NCBI GenBank assembly: GCA_963784995.1
Contig: CAWATZ010000001.1
Span: 62,001-126,000, forward strand
Direction: 5' to 3'
Source: CAWATZ01 sp963784995
GTDB taxonomy: Bacteria; Planctomycetota; Planctomycetia; Gemmatales; Gemmataceae
Length of the DNA: 64,000 nt
Numbering within the stretch: the stretch's first letter is position 1; every line of letters begins with the position of its first letter. Below are positions 30,453-38,930 of the stretch, piece after piece. The notes below the pieces were generated by a model, which saw only the letters and a list, made by a program, of their open reading frames with translations, had not been told where the DNA came from and did not search any database. The position numbers and the translations under genes are program-made.

Positions 30453-31595
30453 TGCTGCCTCGCCCTCCCCAAGCGGTCCGGCAACTCCGACGGCCCGCTT
30501 GTTGGCTTCCCGGTAGAGGTTCCAGGCTCCGGGCACGCTCACCAGCAGACCAGCGATGCGATGGAGAATGCAGAGAGCCAGGGCCTCGGCCGAGGAAGCG
30601 CCGACCGTGCTGAAAAAGAACTGAAAGGCGCCTTCGCGCACGCCCAGGCCGTTGATCGCCGGCGCCGCCGCGGCAGCCACGAAAATCACCGGCAGGAACA
30701 GGAAATAGTCAATGGCTGCCACCTTCAGCCCCAGGGCCAGTCCCAGCAGGCAGACACACCCAATCGTCCACAGCTGGATCAGCAGGCTGATCGCCAGGCA
30801 GAACAGCAAGGTCCCCGGACGATGCCGGTAGTGCAGCAGACAGGTGCGCAAATGCTCCAGCCGGCCGCCAAGTGGCAGCCGGGAGACCAGAGCCCCGATT
30901 CGCAACCAGCGATGACAACGCCGGCTGAACCCCACCAGGGCCCCTCCCGCGAGCAACAGCAGCAGGCCCCCGACAAGCCAGGAACAGGACGCCAGTTCGG
31001 GACGATGCCACTGCGTCGCCAGGGCCAGGGCGCCTACCAGCAACAGCGACGCCAGGCCGATGACCCGGCTGAGCAGCACGGTCATGGCGGCGGCGCTTTT
31101 CTTTCCAGGCGAGCGGCGACAGATGCAAACGATCTTGGCCACGTCCGTTCCCGTCGAGCCGGGGAGGAAATTGCTGACAAAGACCCCGAGCCAGGTCAGC
31201 CGGATCACTTCCCCCAATCCGGGGTCCAGCTGCTCGGCTTGCAGCATGACCCGCCAGCGCACAGCCATCAGCAAGATCGACCCGACCGAGGCCAGCAGCC
31301 CAAGTCCAAGCAGCCTCGGGCGAACTTCCCGCAACAGGGTCCAGAAACCCGGAAGAAACAGGTCCCCCGCTTGCTCCCGGATAGGGACCGTCTCGGACTG
31401 CCCGTGGACCCGGAACACCCTGCTGCCGTCGGCATTGTGGATCATCCATCCCGAGAGCCGGGTATCGCCGGTGATGAACTGGTCCCTCCAGTGGATCTGG
31501 GCCAGGACGTAAGTGACCGAGCCAAGGGTGACGAGAAGGCACAGCCCTTGCCAGAGCCGGCGCGGCCGGGTAGGAACGTCGGCCTGCGTGGTCAT
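30438..31595 (-). CDS. Flippase-like / LPG-synthase TM-domain membrane protein
   Basis: A 385-aa integral membrane protein with about eight helices, matching the lysylphosphatidylglycerol-synthase-TM (AglD2/UPF0104) family by MLQAEQLDPGLGEVIRLTWL, VSNFLPGSTGTDVAKIVCIC and the hallmark INGLGVREGAFQFFF. A periplasmic loop lies between the first and second helices (GDTRLSGWMIHNADGSRVFR). SD AAGGA before ATG 31595 overlaps the end of the upstream gene, whose stop is 3 nt away, so the two are translationally coupled. Family members sit in glycan loci and are thought to move or bind lipid-linked sugars. Last gene of the leftward glycan operon. Confidence 0.85.
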   Translation of the reverse strand: MTTQADVPTRPRRLWQGLCLLVTLGSVTYVLAQIHWRDQFITGDTRLSGWMIHNADGSRVFRVHGQSETVPIREQAGDLFLPGFWTLLREVRPRLLGLGLLASVGSILLMAVRWRVMLQAEQLDPGLGEVIRLTWLGVFVSNFLPGSTGTDVAKIVCICRRSPGKKSAAAMTVLLSRVIGLASLLLVGALALATQWHRPELASCSWLVGGLLLLLAGGALVGFSRRCHRWLRIGALVSRLPLGGRLEHLRTCLLHYRHRPGTLLFCLAISLLIQLWTIGCVCLLGLALGLKVAAIDYFLFLPVIFVAAAAAPAINGLGVREGAFQFFFSTVGASSAEALALCILHRIAGLLVSVPGAWNLYREANKRAVGVAGPLGEGEAASAAA

Positions 31596-31598
31596 GGT

Positions 31599-33650
31599 TC
31601 AGTTCCTTTGCTTGGGGTCCTGGAAAAGCGAGCCAGCGGTCTGATCCGGTGTCTGCCGAACAAACTGGCGGCGTCCCGGGTCGTAGGCGTAGCCCGAGGC
31701 GGCCAGTCGCTGGCCCTGGTAGACCCAGGCTTGCTCAAAACCGCGGAAGGAGAGGACCAGGTCGGGCGGAAGGTCGGGAAGAGGAAAACCCTGGACAAGC
31801 ATGCTGCGATTCAGGATGAAATAATCATGGGGGCCATAACTCACTTCCTCAGGGCGGGTGACCCCATGAAGAAGGACTTGCCGCAGTGCCGGTTGCGTGG
31901 TGATCCAGGCCCCGGAATAATAACAGCAATACAGGGTCAGCGGCGCAGGCGTTGCCTCCCCCCGGGACAGCAGGGAAGGAGCAGGACCGGAGCGTAACCG
32001 CCGGCCCACCAGCATCATCTCCTCGCCCCAGCCCAGCCAGGACGGATTGATTCGGCCCACTTCCGGTTGGCGTGCGTCGGGAAACGTCAACCAGAAGGGA
32101 TGAAAGGCGCCGTACAGCGGGCGGAAAGGGATGACTTCGCCGAGGAACAGACCCAGGAACAGGATCGCAGCCGTCCAACGCTGCGGGGGAGAAGCGCGGG
32201 CCAGCAGCGGCATGGCCAGCAGGAGCAGGACCAGGGCCGCCCCCTCCAGGAACAGGTTGAAGTAGCGGTGGCCAAGGGGGACTTGCAGCAGGCCGTAGGC
32301 CAGGGGAACCAGCAGGCAGACAAGCAGGGCCGCGACCAGGAGCGGTGCCGCGACCAGGCTCTGCCGTCCTGTGGGGAGGAACACGAGGAGGGCGGCCAGA
32401 AGCCAGAACACGGTCGGCAACGCATCCAGGAAGACCGCGTAGGCGAAACCCACCGAACAAAGCAAATGGTGTCCGTGCGTCACGGCGTTGTAATGCAGCA
32501 CCACTCCGTTGATCTCTCCGGGAGGATGGAATCGGCCTGGCTGAATGGGATGGAAGGGTGCCCAGTAAGCCGGGATGCAATAATTGGCGAACACCCCCAA
32601 GGCCACGGCAGCCCCCGTGATCAGAAGGAAGAGGAGGGGGACAAACCGCCTGGCCGCGGCACACCCGGAGCGGAACCGCCCGCTCTGGAGGACAGCCAGC
32701 CCCAGGCTGCCGGCCACACACAGCCCAATCGTCAAGAGCAGCAGCAGCAGAAAATAACGGGAAAAGTCAATGCTGCCGGCGGTAAAGCGAAGCAGGCCCC
32801 AGCTCCAGACGACGAGCGGCTCGGCTGCCTGCCGGAAAAGCCGGAACGGGTTGGCCGAGAAAGTCAGTCCGCCCGCCACGCGCAGCAGCAGTACGGAAAC
32901 CAGGCCGATCATCCAGGCCAGCAGCAGTGCCCGCGCGGTGTCCAGGACCAGCGGCCGGACCTGCCAGTTGCCCCGCTGGCGGGCCCGCAGCCAGGCGCAG
33001 ACCGAAATCGCGACCAGCAGCAACGGCGAGGCGATCAGCTTTTCCTGGGCCGCCAGGGAAGCCACGCCGACCGCCAGCAGACCGAGGTGCGAGCAGGAGC
33101 GCTGCCAGGCCAGGCAGAGGTACGCCAGAGTCACCAACCCAAGGTTCATGGAAAGCAGGTCGTAGTTAAACGTCTTGAGAGCCAGCTGGCCGACAGGAAG
33201 CAGCAGGAGCACGAAAGCGAGAACGAAGAACAGACCCGGCTGTTTCACCTGCTTCAGGTTCATGGCCAGATGAAGCAGCCAGAGAAAACTGAGGAACCCC
33301 GTCAGCCAATGACAGAGTTTTACCAGGATGGCAGCGGAAACCGCGGGCCAGGCGCTGCTTTGGTGCAGCGCCCCCAGGAGAGGAGCCAGGGCGCTCAGGC
33401 TGGTCCGGAAGGCCCCGGCACTGATCTCCCGGTCGAAAAACGCCCGGCGCTCCTGGCCCGCCAGTTGGTGTACGTAGTAGTTCTCGTCCGCGGTCAGGAA
33501 CTGACTCGTCTGTTCGAGCGACAGGTAGAGAGGAAAGACACAGGGAGCGAACAGCAGCAAGGCGGCTCGCCAGGACTGGAAACGCCAGCGCAGGTATCCA
33601 ATCAAGATGGCGCAGCAGCCCAGGTAGACCAGGCACTCCCAACCATTCAT
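31599..33650 (-). CDS. Multipass membrane protein, GT-C glycosyltransferase-like
   Basis: A 683-aa protein; ATG 33650 has AGGAGAG 5 nt upstream. About 12-14 membrane helices are followed by a ~150-residue soluble C-terminal domain. The first outer loop contains FLTADENYYVHQLAGQERRA: an acidic Asp-Glu pair after the first helix is the usual catalytic site of GT-C (PMT/ArnT-like) enzymes that use polyprenyl-phosphate sugars. Otherwise I do not recognise a named family. Position in the operon between a methyltransferase and a flippase-like protein supports a glycan-assembly role on the outer face of the membrane. Confidence 0.7.
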   Translation of the reverse strand: MNGWECLVYLGCCAILIGYLRWRFQSWRAALLLFAPCVFPLYLSLEQTSQFLTADENYYVHQLAGQERRAFFDREISAGAFRTSLSALAPLLGALHQSSAWPAVSAAILVKLCHWLTGFLSFLWLLHLAMNLKQVKQPGLFFVLAFVLLLLPVGQLALKTFNYDLLSMNLGLVTLAYLCLAWQRSCSHLGLLAVGVASLAAQEKLIASPLLLVAISVCAWLRARQRGNWQVRPLVLDTARALLLAWMIGLVSVLLLRVAGGLTFSANPFRLFRQAAEPLVVWSWGLLRFTAGSIDFSRYFLLLLLLTIGLCVAGSLGLAVLQSGRFRSGCAAARRFVPLLFLLITGAAVALGVFANYCIPAYWAPFHPIQPGRFHPPGEINGVVLHYNAVTHGHHLLCSVGFAYAVFLDALPTVFWLLAALLVFLPTGRQSLVAAPLLVAALLVCLLVPLAYGLLQVPLGHRYFNLFLEGAALVLLLLAMPLLARASPPQRWTAAILFLGLFLGEVIPFRPLYGAFHPFWLTFPDARQPEVGRINPSWLGWGEEMMLVGRRLRSGPAPSLLSRGEATPAPLTLYCCYYSGAWITTQPALRQVLLHGVTRPEEVSYGPHDYFILNRSMLVQGFPLPDLPPDLVLSFRGFEQAWVYQGQRLAASGYAYDPGRRQFVRQTPDQTAGSLFQDPKQRN

Positions 33651-33696
33651 TTTCTCTCCTTGATTGCCCCGCAAGAGAGTGAGCAGACCACAGCCA

Positions 33697-34518
33697 TCAC
33701 GCAGCCTTTCGCGCCTCGATGCGGACCGTGCCCACGCAGTCCCTGCCGTCGTCTCCGCTCAGGAACTCAGGGCGAATGCGGTGTTTGACGCGCTGAAACT
33801 GTTCGGGAAGCACTTGCGTGACGGTGGTTTCACAACTGGGGAAGTGGCGAGCGAAGGCGCGCTCGTAATCGGACAGACGCCAGCGGTTGAGGTTACTGCT
33901 GTTGAGCCAGCCTTGCCAGGTCTTGTGGTCGTAACACAGCATCTCAAACGGAAAACGGAAAAAATGATCGCGCAGGTCGATCACGTGGACGTTCAGGCCG
34001 CCAGGCCGAACTAACTGGTGGCAAGCGGCGAGCAGACCTTCGACGTCGTCCACGTGCTCGAGCACGGAACTGGAAAAGACAACGTCAGCAGAAGCCGGGT
34101 GACGGCCAGCGTACTCGCCGAGCTGGTCCGAGGTCACCGTGATCCGAGCCGGGTCGGGTTGCCACTCGCCATCGCGATTGTGGAAATAGCGCTGCAAGCG
34201 CTGGGGATCAAGCTGGCGAATCCGGGCCCGGCGGACCGGGGCGTAGGGGTCCTGCAAGATCACGTGGCGCACGCCGGCCTCGAGCAGGGCCAGGGCGATG
34301 CCGAAACTGCCGCCAAAGCCAACCACGCAGACCGTCTTGTTTGCCAGCGCCTGGCCCAGGCGCTCACAGGATCGGCCCAGTTGCTGCACCGACTGGTCCG
34401 GGGCCCGCGTATCGAGTCCTGGCTGGAGAAAGATGCCGTGATCGAGCATCCAGTCAATGACGCCCTGGGGAATGTTGCGGCGAAGCAGACGGAAGCACCA
34501 GTAGGACAAGGGAACCAC
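33697..34518 (-). CDS. SAM-dependent methyltransferase
   Basis: A 273-aa protein. GTG 34518 is chosen because AGGGAGG lies 5 nt before it; a longer frame exists but overlaps the upstream gene. Class I Rossmann fold: motif I is KTVCVVGFGGSFGIALALLE, motif II VILQDPYAP, and the late motif ADVVFSSSVLEHVDDVEGLL with LVRPGGLNVHVIDLRDH. The SVLEHV segment is typical of UbiE/Methyltransf_11 enzymes acting on small molecules or sugars. Lies 47 nt after the amidotransferase gene in the leftward operon. Confidence 0.85.
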   Translation of the reverse strand: MVPLSYWCFRLLRRNIPQGVIDWMLDHGIFLQPGLDTRAPDQSVQQLGRSCERLGQALANKTVCVVGFGGSFGIALALLEAGVRHVILQDPYAPVRRARIRQLDPQRLQRYFHNRDGEWQPDPARITVTSDQLGEYAGRHPASADVVFSSSVLEHVDDVEGLLAACHQLVRPGGLNVHVIDLRDHFFRFPFEMLCYDHKTWQGWLNSSNLNRWRLSDYERAFARHFPSCETTVTQVLPEQFQRVKHRIRPEFLSGDDGRDCVGTVRIEARKAA

Positions 34519-34565
34519 AGGTTTCCTCCCTGGGACGGGAAAGGACTTTTGGCCTTGCGGGCCGT

Positions 34566-36404
34566 TCAGGCGGCGCGTCCGGACACCGCCGAGGGCCTCT
34601 CGCCGTCGAGGAACAGGCGCGCCCACTGTTCCAGCGTGGCCAGGGCGAACAGGAACTTGATGCGCCGGCGGCTCTCGATGGGGTGCCAGCGCACCATCCA
34701 GGAATGGGCCCGGTCAACAAAGCGCGTGGCCGGTTTGGGTTGCAGCCAGCCCCGGCGTCGCAGGGTGGCGGGCGCGGTCAAGTCGGCGATCTTGGCTCGG
34801 AGCACCTGCTCCAGCAGCACCGGGAGCAGGTTCTGGGTGCCCCGCCGGCCACTTTTGGGACGGTGCAGCACCTGAGGGGGGAGCAGGTTTCGCAGCGACT
34901 GACGGAGGATTGCTTTCCCCACTCCTCCCTGGATTTTCAGGGAAAAGGGGATCCGGCAGGCCAGCTCGACCAAAGAGCGGTCGAGGAAGGGCACCCGGGC
35001 CTCGACGGAATGGGCCATGGTCAGTTTGTCAATGCGGGCGAGCTGGCTGTGAACCAGCTCATGTTCCAGCTCACACAGCAGCCAGTTCTGAGGCAGGTTG
35101 CGCTGCTCAAGATAAGGATCGTAAACGTGGCTCACTCCCTCCAGCAAGGGGCGGTCGAGCAGAGCCGGGTCGAGGAGGTGAGCCAGGGTCGAGGCCGCGG
35201 GCATGACAAAGGAGGCCGCGGGCAACATCTGCCGCGTCAGCCAGGTCGGGGCCCAGTTGTAAGGCGGGCCAAAGAGGCGAAAGTGCGGATAGCCCGCGAA
35301 CAGCTCGTCCGAGCCTTCGCCAATCAAGACCACCTTGAGGTGCTGGCGGACGAACTCCGCCAGGAAATAGGTCGTGCCCAGCACCGGGTGAGCAATCGGC
35401 TCTTCCAGGTGCCAGATCATGCGCTCGAACACGTCGCTGGTCTTCTCAATGGCAATGATTCGCTCGCGGGCCTCGACGCCGCAATGCCGTGCCGCGATCC
35501 GGGCATAGGGCAGCTCGTCGTTGGGTAAACCGTACCCCACCGTGAACGCCTGAATTTGTCCGGGAGACAGATACCGGACCATCATGGCCAGCACCGCGCT
35601 GGAGTCGAGCCCTCCCGAGAGAGTGATTCCCACCGGGACGTCGGCGACCAGGTGGCTGCGGACCGCTTCCGCCAGGTGGTCCCGGACAAGCCCGGCCCAT
35701 TCCTCGGGAGTTCGCTGCTCCACCGTCGGCTCCAGGCGCCAGTAACGCCGCCGTGCCAGCCGCTGGCGCTGCCAGTGAAGGCAATGTCCCGGTCTCAGTT
35801 GATAGATGCCGCGAAAGATCGTTTCCTCGGTGGAGATCCAGCCATAAAGCAGATAGTGATACAGGGCTTCCAGGTTCAACCGCGCCCGGCCGACCAGGGA
35901 AAGCAACGGCTTGATTTCGGAGGCGAACGCCAGGGTCTCCGGGGAAGGCTGACAATAATAGAGCGGCTTGATGCCAAAGCGGTCTCGAGCCAGGAACCAG
36001 CTGGCGTCGCGGCTGTCCCAGATGGCAAAGGCGAACATGCCTTCCAGGCGCTCGACCAGCTGCTCCCCATACTGCTCGTAGCCGTGCAGCAGCACTTCGG
36101 TATCGCACTGGGTCCGGAAGCGATGCCCGGCCTGGATCAAGGCCTGGCGAAGACGTTCATGGTTATAGATCTCGCCATTAAAGATGACGGACAGTGATCT
36201 CTCTTCATTGACCATTGGTTGCTGACCGGTGGCCAGGTCGATGATGCTTAGACGTTTGTGGCCGAGGCCGGCGTGGAAATCCGGGCGACCGCCCGGCAGC
36301 AGCAGATACCCCGTCTCGTCGGGACCGCGGTGGTGCATCAGCTCGGTCATGCCCTGCAAGACCGTTTGATCGAATGGTCCAACGAAGCCAGCAATTCCAC
36401 ACAT
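34566..36404 (-). CDS. Asparagine-synthase-like glutamine amidotransferase (copy 1)
   Basis: A 612-aa protein, complete. Residues 1-~190 are a class II glutaminase with catalytic Cys2 (MCGIAGFVG), HRGPDETG, VFNGEIYNH and LARDRFGIKPLYY. Residues ~230-600 are the ATP-dependent synthetase domain with PP-loop ITLSGGLDSSAVLAMM and IGEGSDELFAGYPHFRLFG, and HSVEARVPFLDRSLVELACR. Enzymes of this type in surface-polysaccharide clusters amidate uronic acids or attach other amines rather than make asparagine. First gene of the leftward operon and divergent from the rightward operon. Different from the copy at 38931 in length and detail. Confidence 0.92.
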   Translation of the reverse strand: MCGIAGFVGPFDQTVLQGMTELMHHRGPDETGYLLLPGGRPDFHAGLGHKRLSIIDLATGQQPMVNEERSLSVIFNGEIYNHERLRQALIQAGHRFRTQCDTEVLLHGYEQYGEQLVERLEGMFAFAIWDSRDASWFLARDRFGIKPLYYCQPSPETLAFASEIKPLLSLVGRARLNLEALYHYLLYGWISTEETIFRGIYQLRPGHCLHWQRQRLARRRYWRLEPTVEQRTPEEWAGLVRDHLAEAVRSHLVADVPVGITLSGGLDSSAVLAMMVRYLSPGQIQAFTVGYGLPNDELPYARIAARHCGVEARERIIAIEKTSDVFERMIWHLEEPIAHPVLGTTYFLAEFVRQHLKVVLIGEGSDELFAGYPHFRLFGPPYNWAPTWLTRQMLPAASFVMPAASTLAHLLDPALLDRPLLEGVSHVYDPYLEQRNLPQNWLLCELEHELVHSQLARIDKLTMAHSVEARVPFLDRSLVELACRIPFSLKIQGGVGKAILRQSLRNLLPPQVLHRPKSGRRGTQNLLPVLLEQVLRAKIADLTAPATLRRRGWLQPKPATRFVDRAHSWMVRWHPIESRRRIKFLFALATLEQWARLFLDGERPSAVSGRAA

Positions 36405-36530
36405 GAATTTCTTTCCGGCGGGGATAGGGGCCGGGTGCAGGAACCCGAGCAGAGCTGCCGGGCAGCCTTATAAGGCAGCTGGCCCTGGACTGTCAACGCC
36501 AGCTGTCGGGGGGTGTCCGTCTGGATTTCG

Positions 36531-36704
36531 CCGAGCCGCGCACGCAGCGCAGCGGAGTAAGCGGTCTTCTTGCGGGCCGCTTACTCCGCTGCGCTGCGTG
36601 CGCGGCTCGGCCAGCGCAGCCCCGCCGAGCCGCGCACGCAGCGCAGCGGAGTAAGCGGTCTTCTTGCGGGCCGCTTACTCCGCTGCGCTGCGTGCGCGGC
36701 TCGG
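36531..36704. repeat. Two tandem copies of the family A hairpin
   Basis: Copy 2: arms 36531-36564 and 36577-36610, perfect over 34 bp, loop tcttcttgcggg. Copy 3: arms 36625-36658 and 36671-36704, identical in arms and loop. The copies are separated by 14 nt (ccagcgcagccccg). The same arms occur at 14952-15031. Together they fill much of the 438-bp gap 36405-36842 between the divergent glycan operons, so here the element is upstream of both genes and cannot be a terminator for either. No other feature seen in the gap. Confidence 0.95.
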
Positions 36705-36842
36705 CTGCCATGCCAAAATCCAGAGGGACACCCGGAAGAAAGTCCTCTTTCCCTTCCCTGATCGGCTCGCTATAAGGGCCGTTCACCTTGGCCACTCCAT
36801 CACTGGCAAGGAAAGCCCCCCATTTCCCGACGGAACGCGAAG

Positions 36843-37895
36843 ATGAGTCAGAAGCTGCAAATCCCGGTGTCCCTGCTAGACAAGGGAGAGCGGGACCGAG
36901 TCCAGATCGAGAAGTACCTATCTTTCCTGTGTGACCCCCATACCCGCGAGCCGCTGGAACTTGAGCCCGGTCCGCCGGCCCGGATCGTCGCATCCCGCTC
37001 GGGAAGACAGTACCGCTTTGTGGGCGGCCTCCCGGACCTGCGTCCCTGGTCTGGATCGACTGCCGGCGCCGGCTCGCCGTCCGACGTTCCTGACGCGCAG
37101 GATGGCTTTCAAACGCAGAAACAGGTGGCGGCGCACTACTCCGAGAAGCCTTGCAATAACTACCTGTGCCTGGACAACGTGCCGCTGGGGAAGTATCTGC
37201 GCGATCGCGCGTATGATCGCTTCTTCGAGCAGACCAAATTCGTGGTCGAGGTCGGCTGCGGCAAGGGAGCCATCGCCCGGGCCCTTCAAGAGCACCGCGG
37301 CATTGTCCCCTTCTGTGTCGATCTCGCCTATGGCTCGATTGCACAGGTCCGTCAGCCGCCCCTCGCCGCCGATGGCCTCCTGGGATCGAACCTGGCGCTC
37401 CCCATCCGGGACGGCGTGGCAGACCTGGTCTTCTCTTACGGCGTCATCCATCACACACCCAATCCCTTCCTCTGCTTCCGCGAGCTGGCCCGAATCCTCA
37501 AGCCGGGAGGGTATCTGCTGCTCAACGTCTACAACTGGGAAAACCTGTACCGCAAACTGTATCATGCCTTCAACCCTCCCTTCACGGGGGTGCGCAACCT
37601 GGGCGGCAAATGGTTCGGGGACCTGCTCCTGAAGCTGTTCGTTTTTCCTCCCTATCATCTGGCTCTGTGGATGGTCCTCGGATTGACCCAGGGGCGCTGG
37701 CGCTTTCCGGGGCTCCGGAATTCGTGGGAGCAGTTTGGAGACTTCTTCCTCACTCCCATTGCCCGGTTCTATCACTTCGAGGAACTGCAGAGCATGGGGG
37801 AAACGCTCCAGCTGCAAGTCGTCGAGCATGAAACCGGCGGCTGGCCTCAGGGTGGTTTTTCGCACTTCGTCTGGTTTCAAAAGCGACCCGGCTGA
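36843..37895 (+). CDS. SAM-dependent methyltransferase with Trm112-like N-terminus
   Basis: A 350-aa protein. Residues ~15-65 (YLSFLCDPHTREPLELE, GRQYRFVGGLPDLRP) resemble the Trm112p-like beta-rich segment that often precedes small-molecule methyltransferases, though without its Cys residues beyond one. The class I core starts near 130: FVVEVGCGKGAIARALQEHR (motif I), VDLAYGSI, LALPIRDGVADLVFSYGVIH and ELARILKPGGYLLLNVYN. The segment after ~230 is hydrophobic (LLKLFVFPPYHLALWMVLGL) and may touch the membrane. First gene of the rightward glycan operon. Confidence 0.85.
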   Translation: MSQKLQIPVSLLDKGERDRVQIEKYLSFLCDPHTREPLELEPGPPARIVASRSGRQYRFVGGLPDLRPWSGSTAGAGSPSDVPDAQDGFQTQKQVAAHYSEKPCNNYLCLDNVPLGKYLRDRAYDRFFEQTKFVVEVGCGKGAIARALQEHRGIVPFCVDLAYGSIAQVRQPPLAADGLLGSNLALPIRDGVADLVFSYGVIHHTPNPFLCFRELARILKPGGYLLLNVYNWENLYRKLYHAFNPPFTGVRNLGGKWFGDLLLKLFVFPPYHLALWMVLGLTQGRWRFPGLRNSWEQFGDFFLTPIARFYHFEELQSMGETLQLQVVEHETGGWPQGGFSHFVWFQKRPG

Positions 37896-37967
37896 GGCCA
37901 GTTCCGCGGAACGTACGTCCAGGCCAGGGTCGATCTGAAAGCCCGTGGGGGCAAGAGGAAACGCCAA

Positions 37968-38888
37968 ATGATCCCGGAACCGATCTATCAAAGACTCTAC
38001 GACCGTCTGCTGCACCTCTACGCCGATTCGTTCAAGGACATCATCCTCTCTCAGCAGCATCTGGAGCAGATGACCCGCGATTCGCTTTGTGAGAAGCGAG
38101 CGGCTGAAATCCTCTCCTTGCTCGAGGAACGGACGGGAATGCCACTTCAAGGCAAGCGCCTCTTGGAGATCGGATCCGGGATGTGCATGACCCTGGCCAC
38201 TGCCCGGATTCGCTTTGGTGCCGACGCCTGCGGCATTGAACCAGGCGGCAACGAGTACAGCGGCAGTATTGAAACAGGTCGCGAGTTGCTGCGTGCGCTC
38301 GGGCAACCCGACCAGGTCGTCCAGGTCGGCGTTGGGGAGGCCATTCCTCATCCCGACAACAGCTTCGACGTGGTCTTCTCTTCCAACGTGCTGGAACACA
38401 CAAAGGACCCCTCTCGTGTCGTTGCCGAATCGATCCGTGTCCTTCGTCCGGGGGGAATTGTCTGCCACGTTGTCCCCAACTATGGTTCCTGGTGGGAAGG
38501 CCATTACGGCGTTCTCTGGATCCCCTTTCTGAACAAGTTCCTTGGCCGGCTTTATTTGCGTCTGCTGGGTAAGGACCCCGCTTTCCTCGATACGCTGCAA
38601 CTCATCACTCGTCCCTGGCTGAAACGGATGCTCAAGCCCTTTGGCGATCAGATCGAGGTCCTCGGTTGGGGACAGGACTTATTTCTCAAGCGCCTGAGTT
38701 CCCTGGAGTTCTCAGAATATGGCGCCCTGAGCCGGTTGAAAAACAAGTTGCGCTGGATGCGGCGGTTGGGGCTGCTCTGGATGATCAAGATGCTGGGGCA
38801 ACTGCTCCACTGGGAAACTCCGTTCGTTCTCACCGTCCGCAAGAAGATGGTCCTGGGACCGGCCCATGCCGCTCGGAGCGCTGCCTGA
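37968..38888 (+). CDS. SAM-dependent methyltransferase
   Basis: A 306-aa protein; SD AGAGGAAA before ATG 37968. Motif I is KRLLEIGSGMCMTLATARIR, motif II ACGIEPGGNEYSG, and the late motifs DVVFSSNVLEHTKDPSRVVA and SIRVLRPGGIVCHVVPNY. The C-terminal third (WGQDLFLKRLSSLEFSEYGA, LLWMIKMLGQLLHWETPFV) is amphipathic. Related in general plan to the methyltransferase at 33697 but not a close duplicate. Lies 72 nt after the previous gene and 42 nt before the amidotransferase; probably modifies a sugar of the same glycan. Confidence 0.85.
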   Translation: MIPEPIYQRLYDRLLHLYADSFKDIILSQQHLEQMTRDSLCEKRAAEILSLLEERTGMPLQGKRLLEIGSGMCMTLATARIRFGADACGIEPGGNEYSGSIETGRELLRALGQPDQVVQVGVGEAIPHPDNSFDVVFSSNVLEHTKDPSRVVAESIRVLRPGGIVCHVVPNYGSWWEGHYGVLWIPFLNKFLGRLYLRLLGKDPAFLDTLQLITRPWLKRMLKPFGDQIEVLGWGQDLFLKRLSSLEFSEYGALSRLKNKLRWMRRLGLLWMIKMLGQLLHWETPFVLTVRKKMVLGPAHAARSAA

Positions 38889-38930
38889 CGTTGCTCCGGT
38901 CACGCAATCCATTCCAGAAAGGGAGGCAAG

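Noticed and set aside
32067..33788. A 573-codon plus-strand frame rich in Gln and Glu.
   Set aside because: Antisense of the GT-C-like membrane gene; low-complexity product is the expected mirror of a Leu-rich coding strand.
36918..38600. A 560-codon minus-strand frame spanning two methyltransferase genes.
   Set aside because: It crosses two well-supported genes and an SD; no family text.
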